DNA of 64,000 nucleotides from JALZKA01 sp963721645. GTDB taxonomy: Bacteria > Actinomycetota > Thermoleophilia > Solirubrobacterales > 70-9. The stretch is from contig CAVRJK010000002.1 in NCBI GenBank assembly GCA_963721645.1, positions 1,922,001 through 1,986,000 of the forward strand, written 5' to 3'. Shown here in pieces: positions 42,401 through 51,467 of this stretch. Numbering within the stretch: the stretch's first letter is position 1; every line of letters begins with the position of its first letter. The translations under genes were made by a program, and so were the position numbers. The notes beneath the pieces were generated by a model. The model did not search any database, was not told where the DNA came from, and was given only the letters and a program-made list of their open reading frames with translations.

Positions 42401-43399
42401 TCAGCCCAGACCGACAAGAGTCGCGACATTGTCGCGATGGGCGCGCGCTGAGCCCAGCATCTGGGCAGAAGCGCGGGCGCGCTTCAAGAAGAAGTGGATG
42501 TCGTGCTCCCACGTGAAGCCGATCCCGCCAAGTGTCTGAATCGCATCATGGGTGACCGACGTGGCCGCATCGGATGCGCGGGCCTTCGCCATCGAGGCCG
42601 CAATCGGCAGAAGATCAGGGTCCGAGTCGGCCGCCCATGCAGCTGAGTAGGTGAGCGAGCGGGCCTCCTCGACGGCCCAGAGCATCTCGGCGAGGCGGTG
42701 CGAGACCGCCTGGTACGCCCCGATGGGCCGACCGAACTGCTGGCGCTCCTTTGCGTACTCCACCGACATGTCGAGCGCTCGCTGCGCGACGCCGACGAGC
42801 TCCGCCGCCATTGCAATCTGTCCGACGCTGACCGCATGGGCGATGTCGCCTGGCATCTCCTCTCCCCCGTCCGCCTTGACGCGGAAGTAGGCGCGAGTCG
42901 CGTCGATCATGTCGATCTGATCCATCTGCGCGTCCTCGGGCTTCACGAGCTTTGCGCCGCTGTCGCTCCTCATGACCAGGATCGACGCTCCTCCGGCAGC
43001 TCCCAGAATGGGGTCGGGATCGCAGATCATCTCGGCCGATCCGCGCGCCTCACCGGAGATGATGCCCGGGAGCCATTCAGCCTTCTGTTCATCCGACCCA
43101 GCCGCCTGAATCAAAGCCCCTGAATAAGCATTGGCAATAAATGGGCTCGGCGCGCAGAAGTAGCCAAGCTCCTCGAGGAGGATGATCAGCTCGACGGCGC
43201 CCAGGCCCTCGCCGCCGTGCTCCTCGGCGATTGCGATCCCCGGCCACCCAAGCTCGCAGAAGGCCTTCCAGTCGTCCTCCGAGTAGGGCGAGTCGCCCTC
43301 GGCGAGCTCGCGAACGTGCTCGGGCTTGAAGCGGGCTGCGAGGAAATCGTGTGCGGTCGATTTGATCTCGCGCTGCTCGTCTGTGAAGTCGAATTCCAT
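42401..43399 (-). CDS. Acyl-CoA dehydrogenase, short type
   Basis: 332 residues. FadE-like: FDFTDEQREIKSTAHDFL, VELIILLEELGYFCAPSPF, and the C-terminal helical domain AMAAELVGVAQRALDMSVEYAKERQQFGRPIGAYQAVSHRLAEM. The middle beta domain is degenerate, as in the small partner subunit of actinobacterial steroid or lipid dehydrogenase heteromers (FadE pairs). It begins three bases after the end of the larger dehydrogenase gene, so the two probably form an alpha2-beta2 enzyme. Substrate unknown. Confidence 0.85.
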   Translation of the reverse strand: MEFDFTDEQREIKSTAHDFLAARFKPEHVRELAEGDSPYSEDDWKAFCELGWPGIAIAEEHGGEGLGAVELIILLEELGYFCAPSPFIANAYSGALIQAAGSDEQKAEWLPGIISGEARGSAEMICDPDPILGAAGGASILVMRSDSGAKLVKPEDAQMDQIDMIDATRAYFRVKADGGEEMPGDIAHAVSVGQIAMAAELVGVAQRALDMSVEYAKERQQFGRPIGAYQAVSHRLAEMLWAVEEARSLTYSAAWAADSDPDLLPIAASMAKARASDAATSVTHDAIQTLGGIGFTWEHDIHFFLKRARASAQMLGSARAHRDNVATLVGLG

Positions 43400-43402
43400 C
43401 GT

Positions 43403-44542
43403 CTACCTCAGCTTCGGGAGCGAAAGCACACGCTCGGCGATGATGTTCTTGAGGATGTCTGTCGTGCCGCCCTCGATCGAATTCGCACGCGAGCGGAGGA
43501 ATCGGTATGCCCAGTCGGAGTCCTTGGCGAGCATCTCGGGACCCCCGATGTCCATGGCGAGCTCGCTCATGGCCTGACTGGTCGAAGACCACTGGAGCTT
43601 TGCGATCGAGCCCTCCGGGCCGGGGATGCCGACCTTCATGGTCGAGGTGAGCGCGCGCAGGGCACCCATCCTGAGGCCCTCGATCCCGATCTTCAGGCGG
43701 GCGACCTTGTCGCGCACGAGCGGATCGTCGGCAACGCCGCGCTCCTTCGCCAGCTCAACCAGCTCCTCGAGCGAGTTCGCCAGACCAAGCGCCGCCGAGG
43801 CGCCGAGGCCCGCGCGCTCGTTCATGAGCGTGGTGATCGCGACCATCCAGCCGTTCCCCTCGCCGCCGATCAGGTTTTCGTCCGGAACCCAGGCGTTCTC
43901 GATGAAGAGCTCGTTGAACTCGGCCTCGCCGGTGATCTGGTGGAGCGGGCGGATGTCGACCTCTGCCTGCTCCATGTCCATGATGAAGTAGGTGAGGCCC
44001 TTGTGCTTGGGAGCGTCTGAGTCGGAGCGGGCGACGAGCATGCACCACTTCGCCTCGTGGGCAAAAGTGGTCCAGACCTTCTGGCCGGTGATGCGCCAGC
44101 CACCGTCTTCCTTCACGGCCTTTGTCTTCAGCGACGCGAGGTCCGATCCCGACTCGGGCTCGGAAAAGCCCTGGCACCAGATCTCCTCGGCGGAGAGAAT
44201 CGGCTCCAGGAACCGCTCCTTCTGATCCTCGGTGCCGTGGGCGATCACGACTGGGCCGCCCATCACGAGGCCCAGGACATTCGCGGGGCGCGGAGCCTTG
44301 GCGCGGGCCAACTCCTCGCCGAAGATCGACTGCTCGATCAGCGTTGCACCGCGGCCGCCGTACTCCTTCGGCCACGACACGCCGGCCCAGCCCGCCGCGT
44401 GGAGCTTGCCCTGCCACTCGCGTTCAAATTCGAACTGGACCTGGTCGCCGCCGCGGGGCGCGGGCCCCGGATGGTTTTCAAGGAGCCAGGCGCGGAACTC
44501 GTCGCGGAACGCTGCCTCGGATTCGGTGAGGGTGAGGTCCAT
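43403..44542 (-). CDS. Acyl-CoA dehydrogenase, large partner
   Basis: 379 residues from ATG 44542. Complete ACAD fold: LTLTESEAAFRDEFRAWL, WQGKLHAAGWAGVSWPKEYGG, CQGFSEPESGSDLASLKT (flavin loop), RITGQKVWTTFAHEA, and SRANSIEGGTTDILKNIIAERVL at the C-terminus. The IEGGTTDI segment is typical of the large subunits in FadE heteromers. Paired with the next gene. Could act in the beta-oxidation of sterol-derived or branched acyl chains; not assignable. Confidence 0.88.
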   Translation of the reverse strand: MDLTLTESEAAFRDEFRAWLLENHPGPAPRGGDQVQFEFEREWQGKLHAAGWAGVSWPKEYGGRGATLIEQSIFGEELARAKAPRPANVLGLVMGGPVVIAHGTEDQKERFLEPILSAEEIWCQGFSEPESGSDLASLKTKAVKEDGGWRITGQKVWTTFAHEAKWCMLVARSDSDAPKHKGLTYFIMDMEQAEVDIRPLHQITGEAEFNELFIENAWVPDENLIGGEGNGWMVAITTLMNERAGLGASAALGLANSLEELVELAKERGVADDPLVRDKVARLKIGIEGLRMGALRALTSTMKVGIPGPEGSIAKLQWSSTSQAMSELAMDIGGPEMLAKDSDWAYRFLRSRANSIEGGTTDILKNIIAERVLSLPKLR

Positions 44543-44551
44543 GAGCGCGTG

Positions 44552-44557
44552 AGCCTA
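44552..44557 (-). promoter_or_regulatory. -10 box TAGGCT before the dehydrogenase pair
   Basis: TAGGCT on the minus strand ends nine bases before ATG 44542. The gap 44558-44669 holds a short GATG tandem repeat (around 44618-44631) and nothing else recognisable. Confidence 0.4.
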
Positions 44558-44669
44558 TCGAGGCGCGTGCTGACTCTAAAACCGCGGGCGCTGAGCGCGA
44601 CCGAGGCGCCTCCCCGTTGATGGATGGATGGACGCTTCGGACACCTCGGCGCGGCGTGCTCCCGGCGAA

Positions 44670-45563
44670 TCAGTCCAATACGTAAAGCACGAAGGCGGCG
44701 CTGGCGACGTACGTGACGCCGGCGAAGATCACCCCGGGGTCGCGCGCGATGATCGCCGCGGTCGAGCGGGTGTCCCGGCGGTCATAGATCAGGTAGAGAT
44801 AACGAAAGACCCCGTAAAGGACCGACGGGGCGGTCGCCAGCATCTTCGAGCCCGCAAAGGGCGAGTCCACCGCGTAGATGATGTAGGAGATCAGCGCGGT
44901 CGCGGTGACCATCGCGATCATCTGGTCGAGGAAGGGGAGGGAGTAGTGCTCGAGCACCGGACGGGTGACCGGCGCTTCGGGTTGGCCGGCGGCGGAGGGT
45001 GCGCTCGGCTGCTCCTCGAGGATCGCCTCCTGGCGACGCTTCGTAAAGCCCAGAAACAGCGCCAGCATCGCCGTGCACACGAGCAGGAACTCGGACGTGC
45101 CGACGTTCACTGCCTCCGCGCCCGCGAACACCCTCAGGAGGAAGAGGCCCGAAATCGTCATCACGTCGATGATCACGAGGCGCTTCAAGATCACCGAATA
45201 GAGGACGGTCGCGACGGCGTAGAGAGCGACGATCGCCGCGACCTCCGCCGAAACCACAACGAGCGGAACCAGGACGGCGAACAGCGCGAGCACGACCGCA
45301 ACGATTCCGGCGGTCATCTCCGACAGAGCGCCGCTGGCGATCGCACGCTTGCGCTTGTCCGGGTGGCGGCGGTCGTGCTCGACGTCTCGCAGGTCGTTGA
45401 ACAGATAACCGGCGCTCGAGACGGCGCAGAAGGCGACGAAGGTGACCAGCACGTCGGCGATGGCGCCTGGTTCGTCGAAACTCCGCGAGAACACGATCCC
45501 GGCAAAAACCAGGACGTTCTTCACCCACTCCTGCGGGCGCAGCGATGCGATCAACGGGCGCAT
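44670..45563 (-). CDS. UbiA-family prenyltransferase, decaprenyl-phosphate phosphoribosyltransferase-like
   Basis: 297 residues, about eight helices. First Asp-rich motif NDLRDVEHDRRHPDKRKRAIASG and the start LIASLRPQEWVKNVLVFAG match DPPR synthases (Rv3806c type). The conserved loop between helices holds FTKRRQEAI. These enzymes attach 5-phosphoribose to decaprenyl phosphate, the first step to decaprenylphosphoryl-arabinose. The neighbouring flavoprotein/SDR genes superficially recall DprE1/DprE2 but belong to other families (see finding). Confidence 0.85.
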   Translation of the reverse strand: MRPLIASLRPQEWVKNVLVFAGIVFSRSFDEPGAIADVLVTFVAFCAVSSAGYLFNDLRDVEHDRRHPDKRKRAIASGALSEMTAGIVAVVLALFAVLVPLVVVSAEVAAIVALYAVATVLYSVILKRLVIIDVMTISGLFLLRVFAGAEAVNVGTSEFLLVCTAMLALFLGFTKRRQEAILEEQPSAPSAAGQPEAPVTRPVLEHYSLPFLDQMIAMVTATALISYIIYAVDSPFAGSKMLATAPSVLYGVFRYLYLIYDRRDTRSTAAIIARDPGVIFAGVTYVASAAFVLYVLD

Positions 45564-45572
45564 GGCCGAGGG

Positions 45573-45578
45573 AGGTTA
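45573..45578 (-). promoter_or_regulatory. -10 box TAACCT before the UbiA gene
   Basis: TAACCT on the minus strand ends nine bases before ATG 45563 and includes the stop codon of the preceding gene. Confidence 0.35.
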
Positions 45579-47205
45579 GGCCGCCGGATCGATCAGTACA
45601 CCCGGGTTGAGGACGCCCGCAGGATCCAATGCGTGCTTGGCTGCACGCAAGGCCTCGGCAAACGGCTCGGGGCGCTGGCGGTCGTACCAGGGTCGGTGGT
45701 CGCGCCCAACCGCGTGGTGGTGCGTGATCGTGCCTCCCGCTTCGATCAAGGTCTCCGAGACCGCCGCCTTGATCTCATCCCACTGAGCGTCTTCCGCACC
45801 CCGCCTGGCGGGGGCGAGAATCGTGAAATATGGCGCCGGCCCATCCGGGTAGACGTGCGTGAATCGGCAGGTGACCTTGCAGGGCTCGCCGACTGCCTTC
45901 CGCGCCGCCTCGGTGACGGTCGAGTGGAACTCGTCGAACCGCTCCCATGTGATCGCGGTCTCGAAGGTTTCCGACAAAACTCCGAGCGAAACGAGCGAGT
46001 CGCGGAGGTACGGCGCCGCCAGGAATGCGGACCGCCACGCCTCGACCCCGCTCTCGGCCGCCTCTCGATCGTTTCTAAGAGGTGCCTGACCCCTCTTGGG
46101 ACGCTCGTCTTTCGCCCTCACCTCGCCCGGCCTCCCGCCGTGCTCGCGGGCGACCTCGACTGCGATCCGCATCGGCTCGTCAACGGGATGATGCGCGGAC
46201 TCAAAGCCGAGTACGAGCAACGCGCTCGAACCGTCACCCGCGCCGGTAAAGCCCGCTTCGGCCGGGTCCAGCAGGCGGCAGTTGGAGGGATCGAGCCCGG
46301 ACTGCGAGAGCTCGCGAACCGCTCGAGCCCCGGCCTTGAATGTCTCGAACTCGACGCCGCATGACAGCCTTGAAGTTCGGGCGGGGCAACACGCGGACCC
46401 ACGCCTCGGTAATCACTCCCAGGATCCCCTCAGATCCGATCAGCATGCGGTCGGGGCTCGGTCCCGCGCCAGAGCCGGGTAGCCGTCGGCTCTCCCAGGC
46501 CCCCGTCGGCGTGATCGCGCGGACGGACTCGACCATGTCGTCAACGTGCGTCAACCTGGTTGCGAAGTGGCCGCCGGCGCGCGTTGCGATCCAACCCCCG
46601 AGCGTCGAGAACTCGAACGACTGGGGAAAGCAACGCATCGTCAGGTCGCGCTCGCGCAGCTGATCCTCGAGAACGGGGCCCGGCGCGCCTGCCTGGATCC
46701 GGGCTGATCTGGAAACCTCGTCGACCTCAAGAACCTGGTCGAGAGCGCCGAGGTCAATCGTCACCACGCCGGGGTACTCGCGGGGTAGTCGCGGCTCGAC
46801 GCCCCCGCAGACACTGGTACCGCCGCCGTACGGGATCGCCGCGTACCCCTCGTCGCTGCACCAGGCGAGAACCGCCTCGGCGTCCGCCTCATCGCGAGGC
46901 GAGGCGACGACGTCCGGGACGTTCTCGAACTCTCCGCGGAATCCACGCACGACATCCCGATAGGCCTTGCCCATCGCATGAGATGCGCGGGCGTGAGTGT
47001 CGTCGGCGCAGATCCCCGCCAGGGATGCGGGCGGCGAAACACGGCACGGCTGCAGCTCGACCTGTTCGAGCGGAACGGGCTCGACCACGTCCTCGCCGCC
47101 AAAGCCGAGGCGTTCCCGGGCAAGGGAGCGCATCCCCTCCAGAGCCTCTCGAGTCGGCTGGGCGGATTCGCTTCCCCAGCCCCAGTGCTTGCGCCGGTCA
47201 GTCAC
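45576..47205 (-). pseudogene. Alkyl-DHAP-synthase-like FAD-linked oxidase, frameshifted
   Basis: Repaired length 542 residues from GTG 47205, which overlaps the SDR stop by eight bases. Features of alkyldihydroxyacetonephosphate synthase: N-terminal RRKHWGWGSE, FAD domain IPYGGGTSVCGGVEP, FEFSTLGGWIATRAGGHF, IGSEGILGVITEAW, then SETFETAITWERFDEF, and the C-terminal His cluster GGTITHHHAVGRDHRPWY. It would exchange the acyl group of acyl-DHAP for a fatty alcohol, forming an ether bond. Near 46356 the frame changes by +1 after LPRPNFKAVMR, resuming with VEFETFKAGARAVREL; one extra base explains it. Confidence 0.82.
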
Positions 47206-48127
47206 CCGCGCGCTCTTCCCGCTCGGCCGGCTTCTCATCGCCGGAACCGGGGAAGAGCTTCATCGCGCCGTTGATCAGGGCGTCCTGAACCTTTGGCGCC
47301 GCGGAATAGGTGATCTCCGCGATGCGACCCCCCGTCGTCGACTGCTTCTTCGGCCTGTTGACGATGGCCTTGGCGACCATGGTCGAAGCTTCCTCCGGGC
47401 TGATCGACGGCATCGAGCGGTAGTGCGCCGTCGGCGCGATCATCGGCGTCCGCACCAGCGGCATGTAGACGGTGGTGATCGAAACTCCGTCATCAACCAC
47501 CTCCGAGGCAATCGAGCGCGAGAAGCCGTCAAGAGCGTTCTTCGAAGCGACGTACGCGGAGAACCGAGGCGTGTTGATCTGGACCCCCATCGAGGAGATG
47601 TTCACGATGTGGCCGAAGCCGCGTTCGCGCATTCCGGGCAGCACCTTGAGGATCAAGGCGACCGCGCCCAGGTAGTTCAACTGAATGGTTCGCTCAAAGT
47701 CGTGAAGGCGGTCGTACGAGTTCGCGATCGAGCGGCGGATCGACATGCCGGCGTTGTTGACGAGCATGTCGACGCCTCCGTATTCAGCGAGGACCTCCTC
47801 TGCCATTACACCGATCGCGCCGGTGTCGGTGAGGTCACACGGATGCACGTAGGCCTCACCGCCGACATCTTCGATCTCCGTCTTGACTGCTTCCAGTTTC
47901 TCGCGGGTCCTCGAGACGAGTAGCACCCTTGCGCCGTTTCTGGCGACGCGGATGGCCGAAGCCTCGCCGATCCCCGACGATGCGCCGGTGATGAGAATCG
48001 TCTTGCCCTCCACGGCCGTGCGAAGCGAGCGGTCGCGGAACGGGTTCGGCTTCGGCAGGTTCCGCGGCACGCCGCTCGCGGCGTTGGCGACCGCCCGAAG
48101 CTGATCGGATCTGGAAGGCGGAGCCAC
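47198..48127 (-). CDS. Short-chain dehydrogenase, acyl-CoA reductase (Acr1-like) type
   Basis: 309 residues from GTG 48127. Rossmann motif LITGASSGIGEASA, NNAG, catalytic Ser/Tyr/Lys in NISSMGVQ ... SAYVASKNAL. It is strikingly similar to the C-terminal half of the 49272-51413 protein (shared stretches around SYDR-HDFERT-QLNY, RFSAYVASK and MPLVRTPMIAPT), so both derive from one duplication. Acr1-type SDRs reduce acyl-CoA to the aldehyde; a role in reducing acyl- or alkyl-DHAP is the other option. Same operon as the alkyl-DHAP-synthase-like gene. Confidence 0.85.
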   Translation of the reverse strand: MAPPSRSDQLRAVANAASGVPRNLPKPNPFRDRSLRTAVEGKTILITGASSGIGEASAIRVARNGARVLLVSRTREKLEAVKTEIEDVGGEAYVHPCDLTDTGAIGVMAEEVLAEYGGVDMLVNNAGMSIRRSIANSYDRLHDFERTIQLNYLGAVALILKVLPGMRERGFGHIVNISSMGVQINTPRFSAYVASKNALDGFSRSIASEVVDDGVSITTVYMPLVRTPMIAPTAHYRSMPSISPEEASTMVAKAIVNRPKKQSTTGGRIAEITYSAAPKVQDALINGAMKLFPGSGDEKPAEREERAGD

Positions 48128-48133
48128 GCGAGG

Positions 48134-48139
48134 ACTCTA
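48134..48139 (-). promoter_or_regulatory. -10 box TAGAGT before the SDR gene
   Basis: TAGAGT on the minus strand ends six bases before GTG 48127. The divergent gap up to 48293 is AT-richer than its surroundings and probably also holds the promoter of the PD40 gene, though no clear box is seen. Confidence 0.4.
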
Positions 48140-48293
48140 ATGGCTGCCGGCGCACCCAAGCCCATCACCCCCGGATTGCTCAAATCTTCTCAAGGGCGCA
48201 ATATTTGCGGAAAACTACGGATAAACCACGCTCGGTTTCGCGCTATTTTCCTGCCCAGTTCACTCTCAGCGGGGGGAGTTTGGAGATCGGCAG

Positions 48294-49250
48294 GTGCGTG
48301 GGACAACTCTCAGGGGGCCGGAAAACACCTCGCGGCGATTGCACACCCTCGCCCTCGGAGGGCTCGCGGGAATCGCTGCACTCGTGGGAGTGGTGGCACC
48401 CGCCGACGCGGCCTACCCCGGGGTGAATGGGCCCATCGTCCACGACCGCAAGGTGGATCAGTTCGCGCCGAACTCGGACCCTTGGACCGTCCTGGCCGGG
48501 AATCCGGCGAGCGCCAGGAAGCTCGCCAAGATCAAGGAAGCCTCCTACGACTTCGTCTACTCGCCGAACGGCAAGAAGATCGCGTTTCAAGCGGAGGTTC
48601 CTTCGCAGGAGATCGTCGTGATGAGGTCAAACGGCACGAAGCCGAAGGTGATCACCAAGAAGATCAGCAAATGCATCGGTAAGTCACGGCCGACCTGGTC
48701 GCCGGACGGCAGGAAGATCGCGTTCTCATGCATGAACAGCAGAGGCTTCAACCAGCACGACATCTGGTCTGCAAACGCTGACGGATCAAATGTCAAGCAG
48801 ATCACCACGACGCACAACGCGTACGACCCAGCCTGGTCGCCGCTCGGCGACAAGATCGCCTACACCAGCTTCGGTGGCGTGATCTACGTGGTTCCGGCCG
48901 GCGGTGGCGAGAGCACCATTCTCAGTGAGGACGCGCCGGGCGGTGTCTTTGGCGGCAACTGGCAGAGGGTCGATTGGGCCCCCGATGGGCTGAGCCTGGT
49001 TTCAGATTCGAGCGGTGACGGGATCTACACGATCAACGCCGCGACGGGGGCCACCTCGGGCAACCTCGCAATCAGTGGAGCCGAACCCGCCTTTTCCCCC
49101 GACGGTACGAAAATCGTTTACGTCGGCTTCGGCCAGCCAGCACCGTCCAAGGAACTCCACCTCTGGATGATGGACACGAACGGCGCCAACAAGATGCCTG
49201 TTACGGACAGCGGCTACTCCCGCTTTCCCAATTGGGGCGTGGCGCCCTAG
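48294..49250 (+). CDS. Secreted PD40/TolB-like beta-propeller protein
   Basis: 318 residues from GTG 48294, with GGAG eight bases upstream. Signal peptide (about 22-42 hydrophobic, ending ADA). Several PD40 repeats: FVYSPNGKKIAFQAE, PTWSPDGRKIAFSC, PAWSPLGDKIAYTS and PAFSPDGTKIVYVG, forming a TolB-like propeller. No Tol-Pal system is expected in this organism, so it is probably a surface or periplasm-equivalent binding protein. Ligand unknown. Confidence 0.82.
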   Translation: MRGTTLRGPENTSRRLHTLALGGLAGIAALVGVVAPADAAYPGVNGPIVHDRKVDQFAPNSDPWTVLAGNPASARKLAKIKEASYDFVYSPNGKKIAFQAEVPSQEIVVMRSNGTKPKVITKKISKCIGKSRPTWSPDGRKIAFSCMNSRGFNQHDIWSANADGSNVKQITTTHNAYDPAWSPLGDKIAYTSFGGVIYVVPAGGGESTILSEDAPGGVFGGNWQRVDWAPDGLSLVSDSSGDGIYTINAATGATSGNLAISGAEPAFSPDGTKIVYVGFGQPAPSKELHLWMMDTNGANKMPVTDSGYSRFPNWGVAP

Positions 49251-49271
49251 CGGACCGACGCAACGCGGGGC

Positions 49272-51413
49272 CTACCAGTGAACGCCCCGCATCAGATAGG
49301 CGAAAGCGACCTGCTGGTTCGTGGCCTGATCCTCGGCCGTCTGCTGCTTGGTCGAGCCCGCGAGCGTTGTCGGCTTGTCCTTCGATCCCTTGGCGGCCGC
49401 TGAGTCCGGAAACAGGTGGTACGCCTGGTTCAGGATGTAGTCGATCGAGCGCGGGTTGACCGCGTAGAGGATCTGCCCGAGCGTCCCCATCGGCGTGGCT
49501 ATCCGCTTCGGCCGGTGGATCATCGCCTCGGTGATGAGCCCGGCGGCCTCGTCCGGGTTGATCGTCGGGAAGCGGTCGTACATCTTCGTCGGCGCGATCA
49601 TCGGCGTCCGCACCAGCGGCATGTGAATCGTCGTGATGTAGACGCCGTCGTCCACGATCTCCGATGCGATGCAGCGGCTGAACGCGTCCAGCGCCGACTT
49701 GGACGCGACGTAGGCCGAGAATCGCGGCATGTTCGTCTGCACGCCGATTGACGAGACGTTGATGATCTGCCCCGACTTGCGCTCGCGCATGACGGGTAGG
49801 AGCTTCAAGATCAGGCGTACCGCTCCGAAGTAGTTCAACTGCATCGTCCGCTCGAAGTCGTGCGGGCGGTCATAAGACAGGGCGACCGACCGGCGGATCG
49901 AGCGCCCCGCGTTGTTGACGAGGATGTCCACGTGGCCGTGCTGCTCGAGCACCTCCTCTGCCATGCGTTCGATGTCGTCCATGTCGGAGAGGTCGGCCCG
50001 GTGAATGTGGGCGATACCTCCCCCGGCCTCGATCTGCGCCTTTGTGGACTCGAGCTTTTCGGGTGTGCGGGCGACCAGCAAGACGATGCCGCCGGCGTCG
50101 GCGACCTTCATGGCGGCCGACTTGCCGATCCCCGAGGAAGCGCCGGTGACCATGACGACCCGGCCCCGGACCGACTTCTCGAGCGAGACGTTGCCACGGA
50201 CCCGCCGCGCGAACCTCAAGAACTCGTCCGGGATCTGATGCTCCAAGACCTGGCTTACGCCGCCCACCAGGCCAAGCCGGCCCTTCGCGGCGCCGACCAG
50301 CGTCTTGTCGCGATAAAGGTCGGGGTCCAGGTGGCGCTCCCAGTAATCCCAAAGCTTTCCGGCGTAGGCGTTCAGCGGCGGGACGGAGATGCCGGAGCCG
50401 GCCAGCGCAGCCTGCGTCTGGCGTGAATCGAACTTGGTCGGCCAGTTCATGTACATGAGCACCGAGCGCGGAACCCCGAAGTCGGCCAGGACTGCGTCCG
50501 TGACCGTGTTGCCCAGCGGAGCCGAGTTGACCATGAAGCCCAGGATTGGCTGCAGCGCCTCGGTGGCCTTGGCAGGGAGACGCACCGTCGTCTGCGGGGC
50601 GTGCGCCGCCTGGGCAAAGGTGTCGATTACCGCGCCCGCCGTCATCGCGTTCGGGTCGGTCAGGTGGAATGCGCGCCCGTCGAGGCCCGGCTCGTGGGAG
50701 ATGTGGTCGATCGCCTTGACGACGAAGTCGACCGGCACGATGTTGATCTGCCGACCCTCGACACCGGCCATGGGCAGCCACTGCGGCACCGCGTTGCGGA
50801 TGCGCCGGATCAACTTGAAGAAGTAGTACGGCCCGTCGACCTTGTCCATCTCGCCCGTCTCGGAGTCGCCGACGACGATCGCGGGGCGGTACACGCGCCA
50901 CGGGCGCGAGCACTCATTGCGGACGATTCCCTCGGAATCGTGCTTCGTGCGGAAGTAGGGGTCGGTGTCGAGGCTCACGGCCTCATCGAACATGTCCTCG
51001 CGCCAGACGCCGGGATAGAGGCCGGCCGCTGCGATGGACGACACCATGTGGACGCAGCCCGCGTCAATCGCCTCTGCCAACTCCACCATGTGCCGGGTCC
51101 CATCGATGTTGGCGACCTGCTGGGACTCCGCATCCGCCTTCATGTCGTAGATGGCGGCCAGGTGGAAGAGGTGGTCTACGTCGCCCGTCAGCTTCGCCAC
51201 GTCTTCGTCGGAAACTCCGAGGCGGGGCTGCGACAGGTCGCCGACGACGCCGACGACGCGGTCCTCGTCAACCCCCCAGCGGCTGCGGAGTTCTTCGAGG
51301 CGTCCCTTCGAGCCCTCGCGGACGAGTACGTAGACAGTGCCCTCGCGCTTCAGCAGAAGCTCGACGAGGTTGCGGCCGATAAAGCCTGTTGCGCCGGTAA
51401 CGAAGTAGCCCAT
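49272..51413 (-). CDS. Two-module fatty acyl-CoA reductase (AcrA1-like)
   Basis: 713 residues. The N-terminal module (about 1-370) is an extended SDR of the thioester-reductase/male-sterility type: VTGATGFIGRNLVELLLKR, DHLFHLAAIYDM, and the catalytic YFRTKHDSE. The C-terminal module (about 410-690) is a classical SDR of the Acr1 type: MVTGASSGIGKSAA, NNAG, NVSSIGVQ, SAYVASKSAL. Mycobacterial AcrA1 (Rv3391) has the same order. Together they would take acyl-CoA to fatty alcohol via the aldehyde. The fatty alcohol is the substrate needed by the alkyl-DHAP-synthase-like gene nearby. SD GGAGG near the ATG. Confidence 0.87.
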   Translation of the reverse strand: MGYFVTGATGFIGRNLVELLLKREGTVYVLVREGSKGRLEELRSRWGVDEDRVVGVVGDLSQPRLGVSDEDVAKLTGDVDHLFHLAAIYDMKADAESQQVANIDGTRHMVELAEAIDAGCVHMVSSIAAAGLYPGVWREDMFDEAVSLDTDPYFRTKHDSEGIVRNECSRPWRVYRPAIVVGDSETGEMDKVDGPYYFFKLIRRIRNAVPQWLPMAGVEGRQINIVPVDFVVKAIDHISHEPGLDGRAFHLTDPNAMTAGAVIDTFAQAAHAPQTTVRLPAKATEALQPILGFMVNSAPLGNTVTDAVLADFGVPRSVLMYMNWPTKFDSRQTQAALAGSGISVPPLNAYAGKLWDYWERHLDPDLYRDKTLVGAAKGRLGLVGGVSQVLEHQIPDEFLRFARRVRGNVSLEKSVRGRVVMVTGASSGIGKSAAMKVADAGGIVLLVARTPEKLESTKAQIEAGGGIAHIHRADLSDMDDIERMAEEVLEQHGHVDILVNNAGRSIRRSVALSYDRPHDFERTMQLNYFGAVRLILKLLPVMRERKSGQIINVSSIGVQTNMPRFSAYVASKSALDAFSRCIASEIVDDGVYITTIHMPLVRTPMIAPTKMYDRFPTINPDEAAGLITEAMIHRPKRIATPMGTLGQILYAVNPRSIDYILNQAYHLFPDSAAAKGSKDKPTTLAGSTKQQTAEDQATNQQVAFAYLMRGVHW

Positions 51414-51449
51414 TTGCCTCTCCTCCAGGGGGTAAAGCTCTGGTGACAG

Positions 51450-51459
51450 ACCCTACTAT
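51450..51459. promoter_or_regulatory. Overlapping -10 boxes of a divergent pair
   Basis: Minus strand: TAGGGT (51450-51455) upstream of the AcrA1-like gene, leaving a 36-base leader that contains its Shine-Dalgarno. Plus strand: TACTAT (51454-51459), eight bases before ATG 51468. Confidence 0.4.
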
Positions 51460-51467
51460 TCCTGCAG

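Noticed and set aside
44618..44631. Short GATG tandem repeat
   Set aside because: Only about three copies; too short to be called a functional repeat.
44628..46364. Long plus-strand open frame of 578 codons
   Set aside because: Antisense to the UbiA and alkyl-DHAP-synthase-like genes. It is Arg/Asp/His-rich low-complexity sequence without motifs, as expected from the complementary strand of GC-rich genes.
44670..48127. DprE1-DprE2-UbiA arabinan pathway
   Set aside because: A UbiA (DPPR-synthase-like), an FAD oxidase and an SDR are adjacent, as in mycobacteria. But the oxidase has alkyl-DHAP synthase motifs (HWGWG start, HHH cluster), and the SDR is Acr1-like, so the likeness is one of gene types only.
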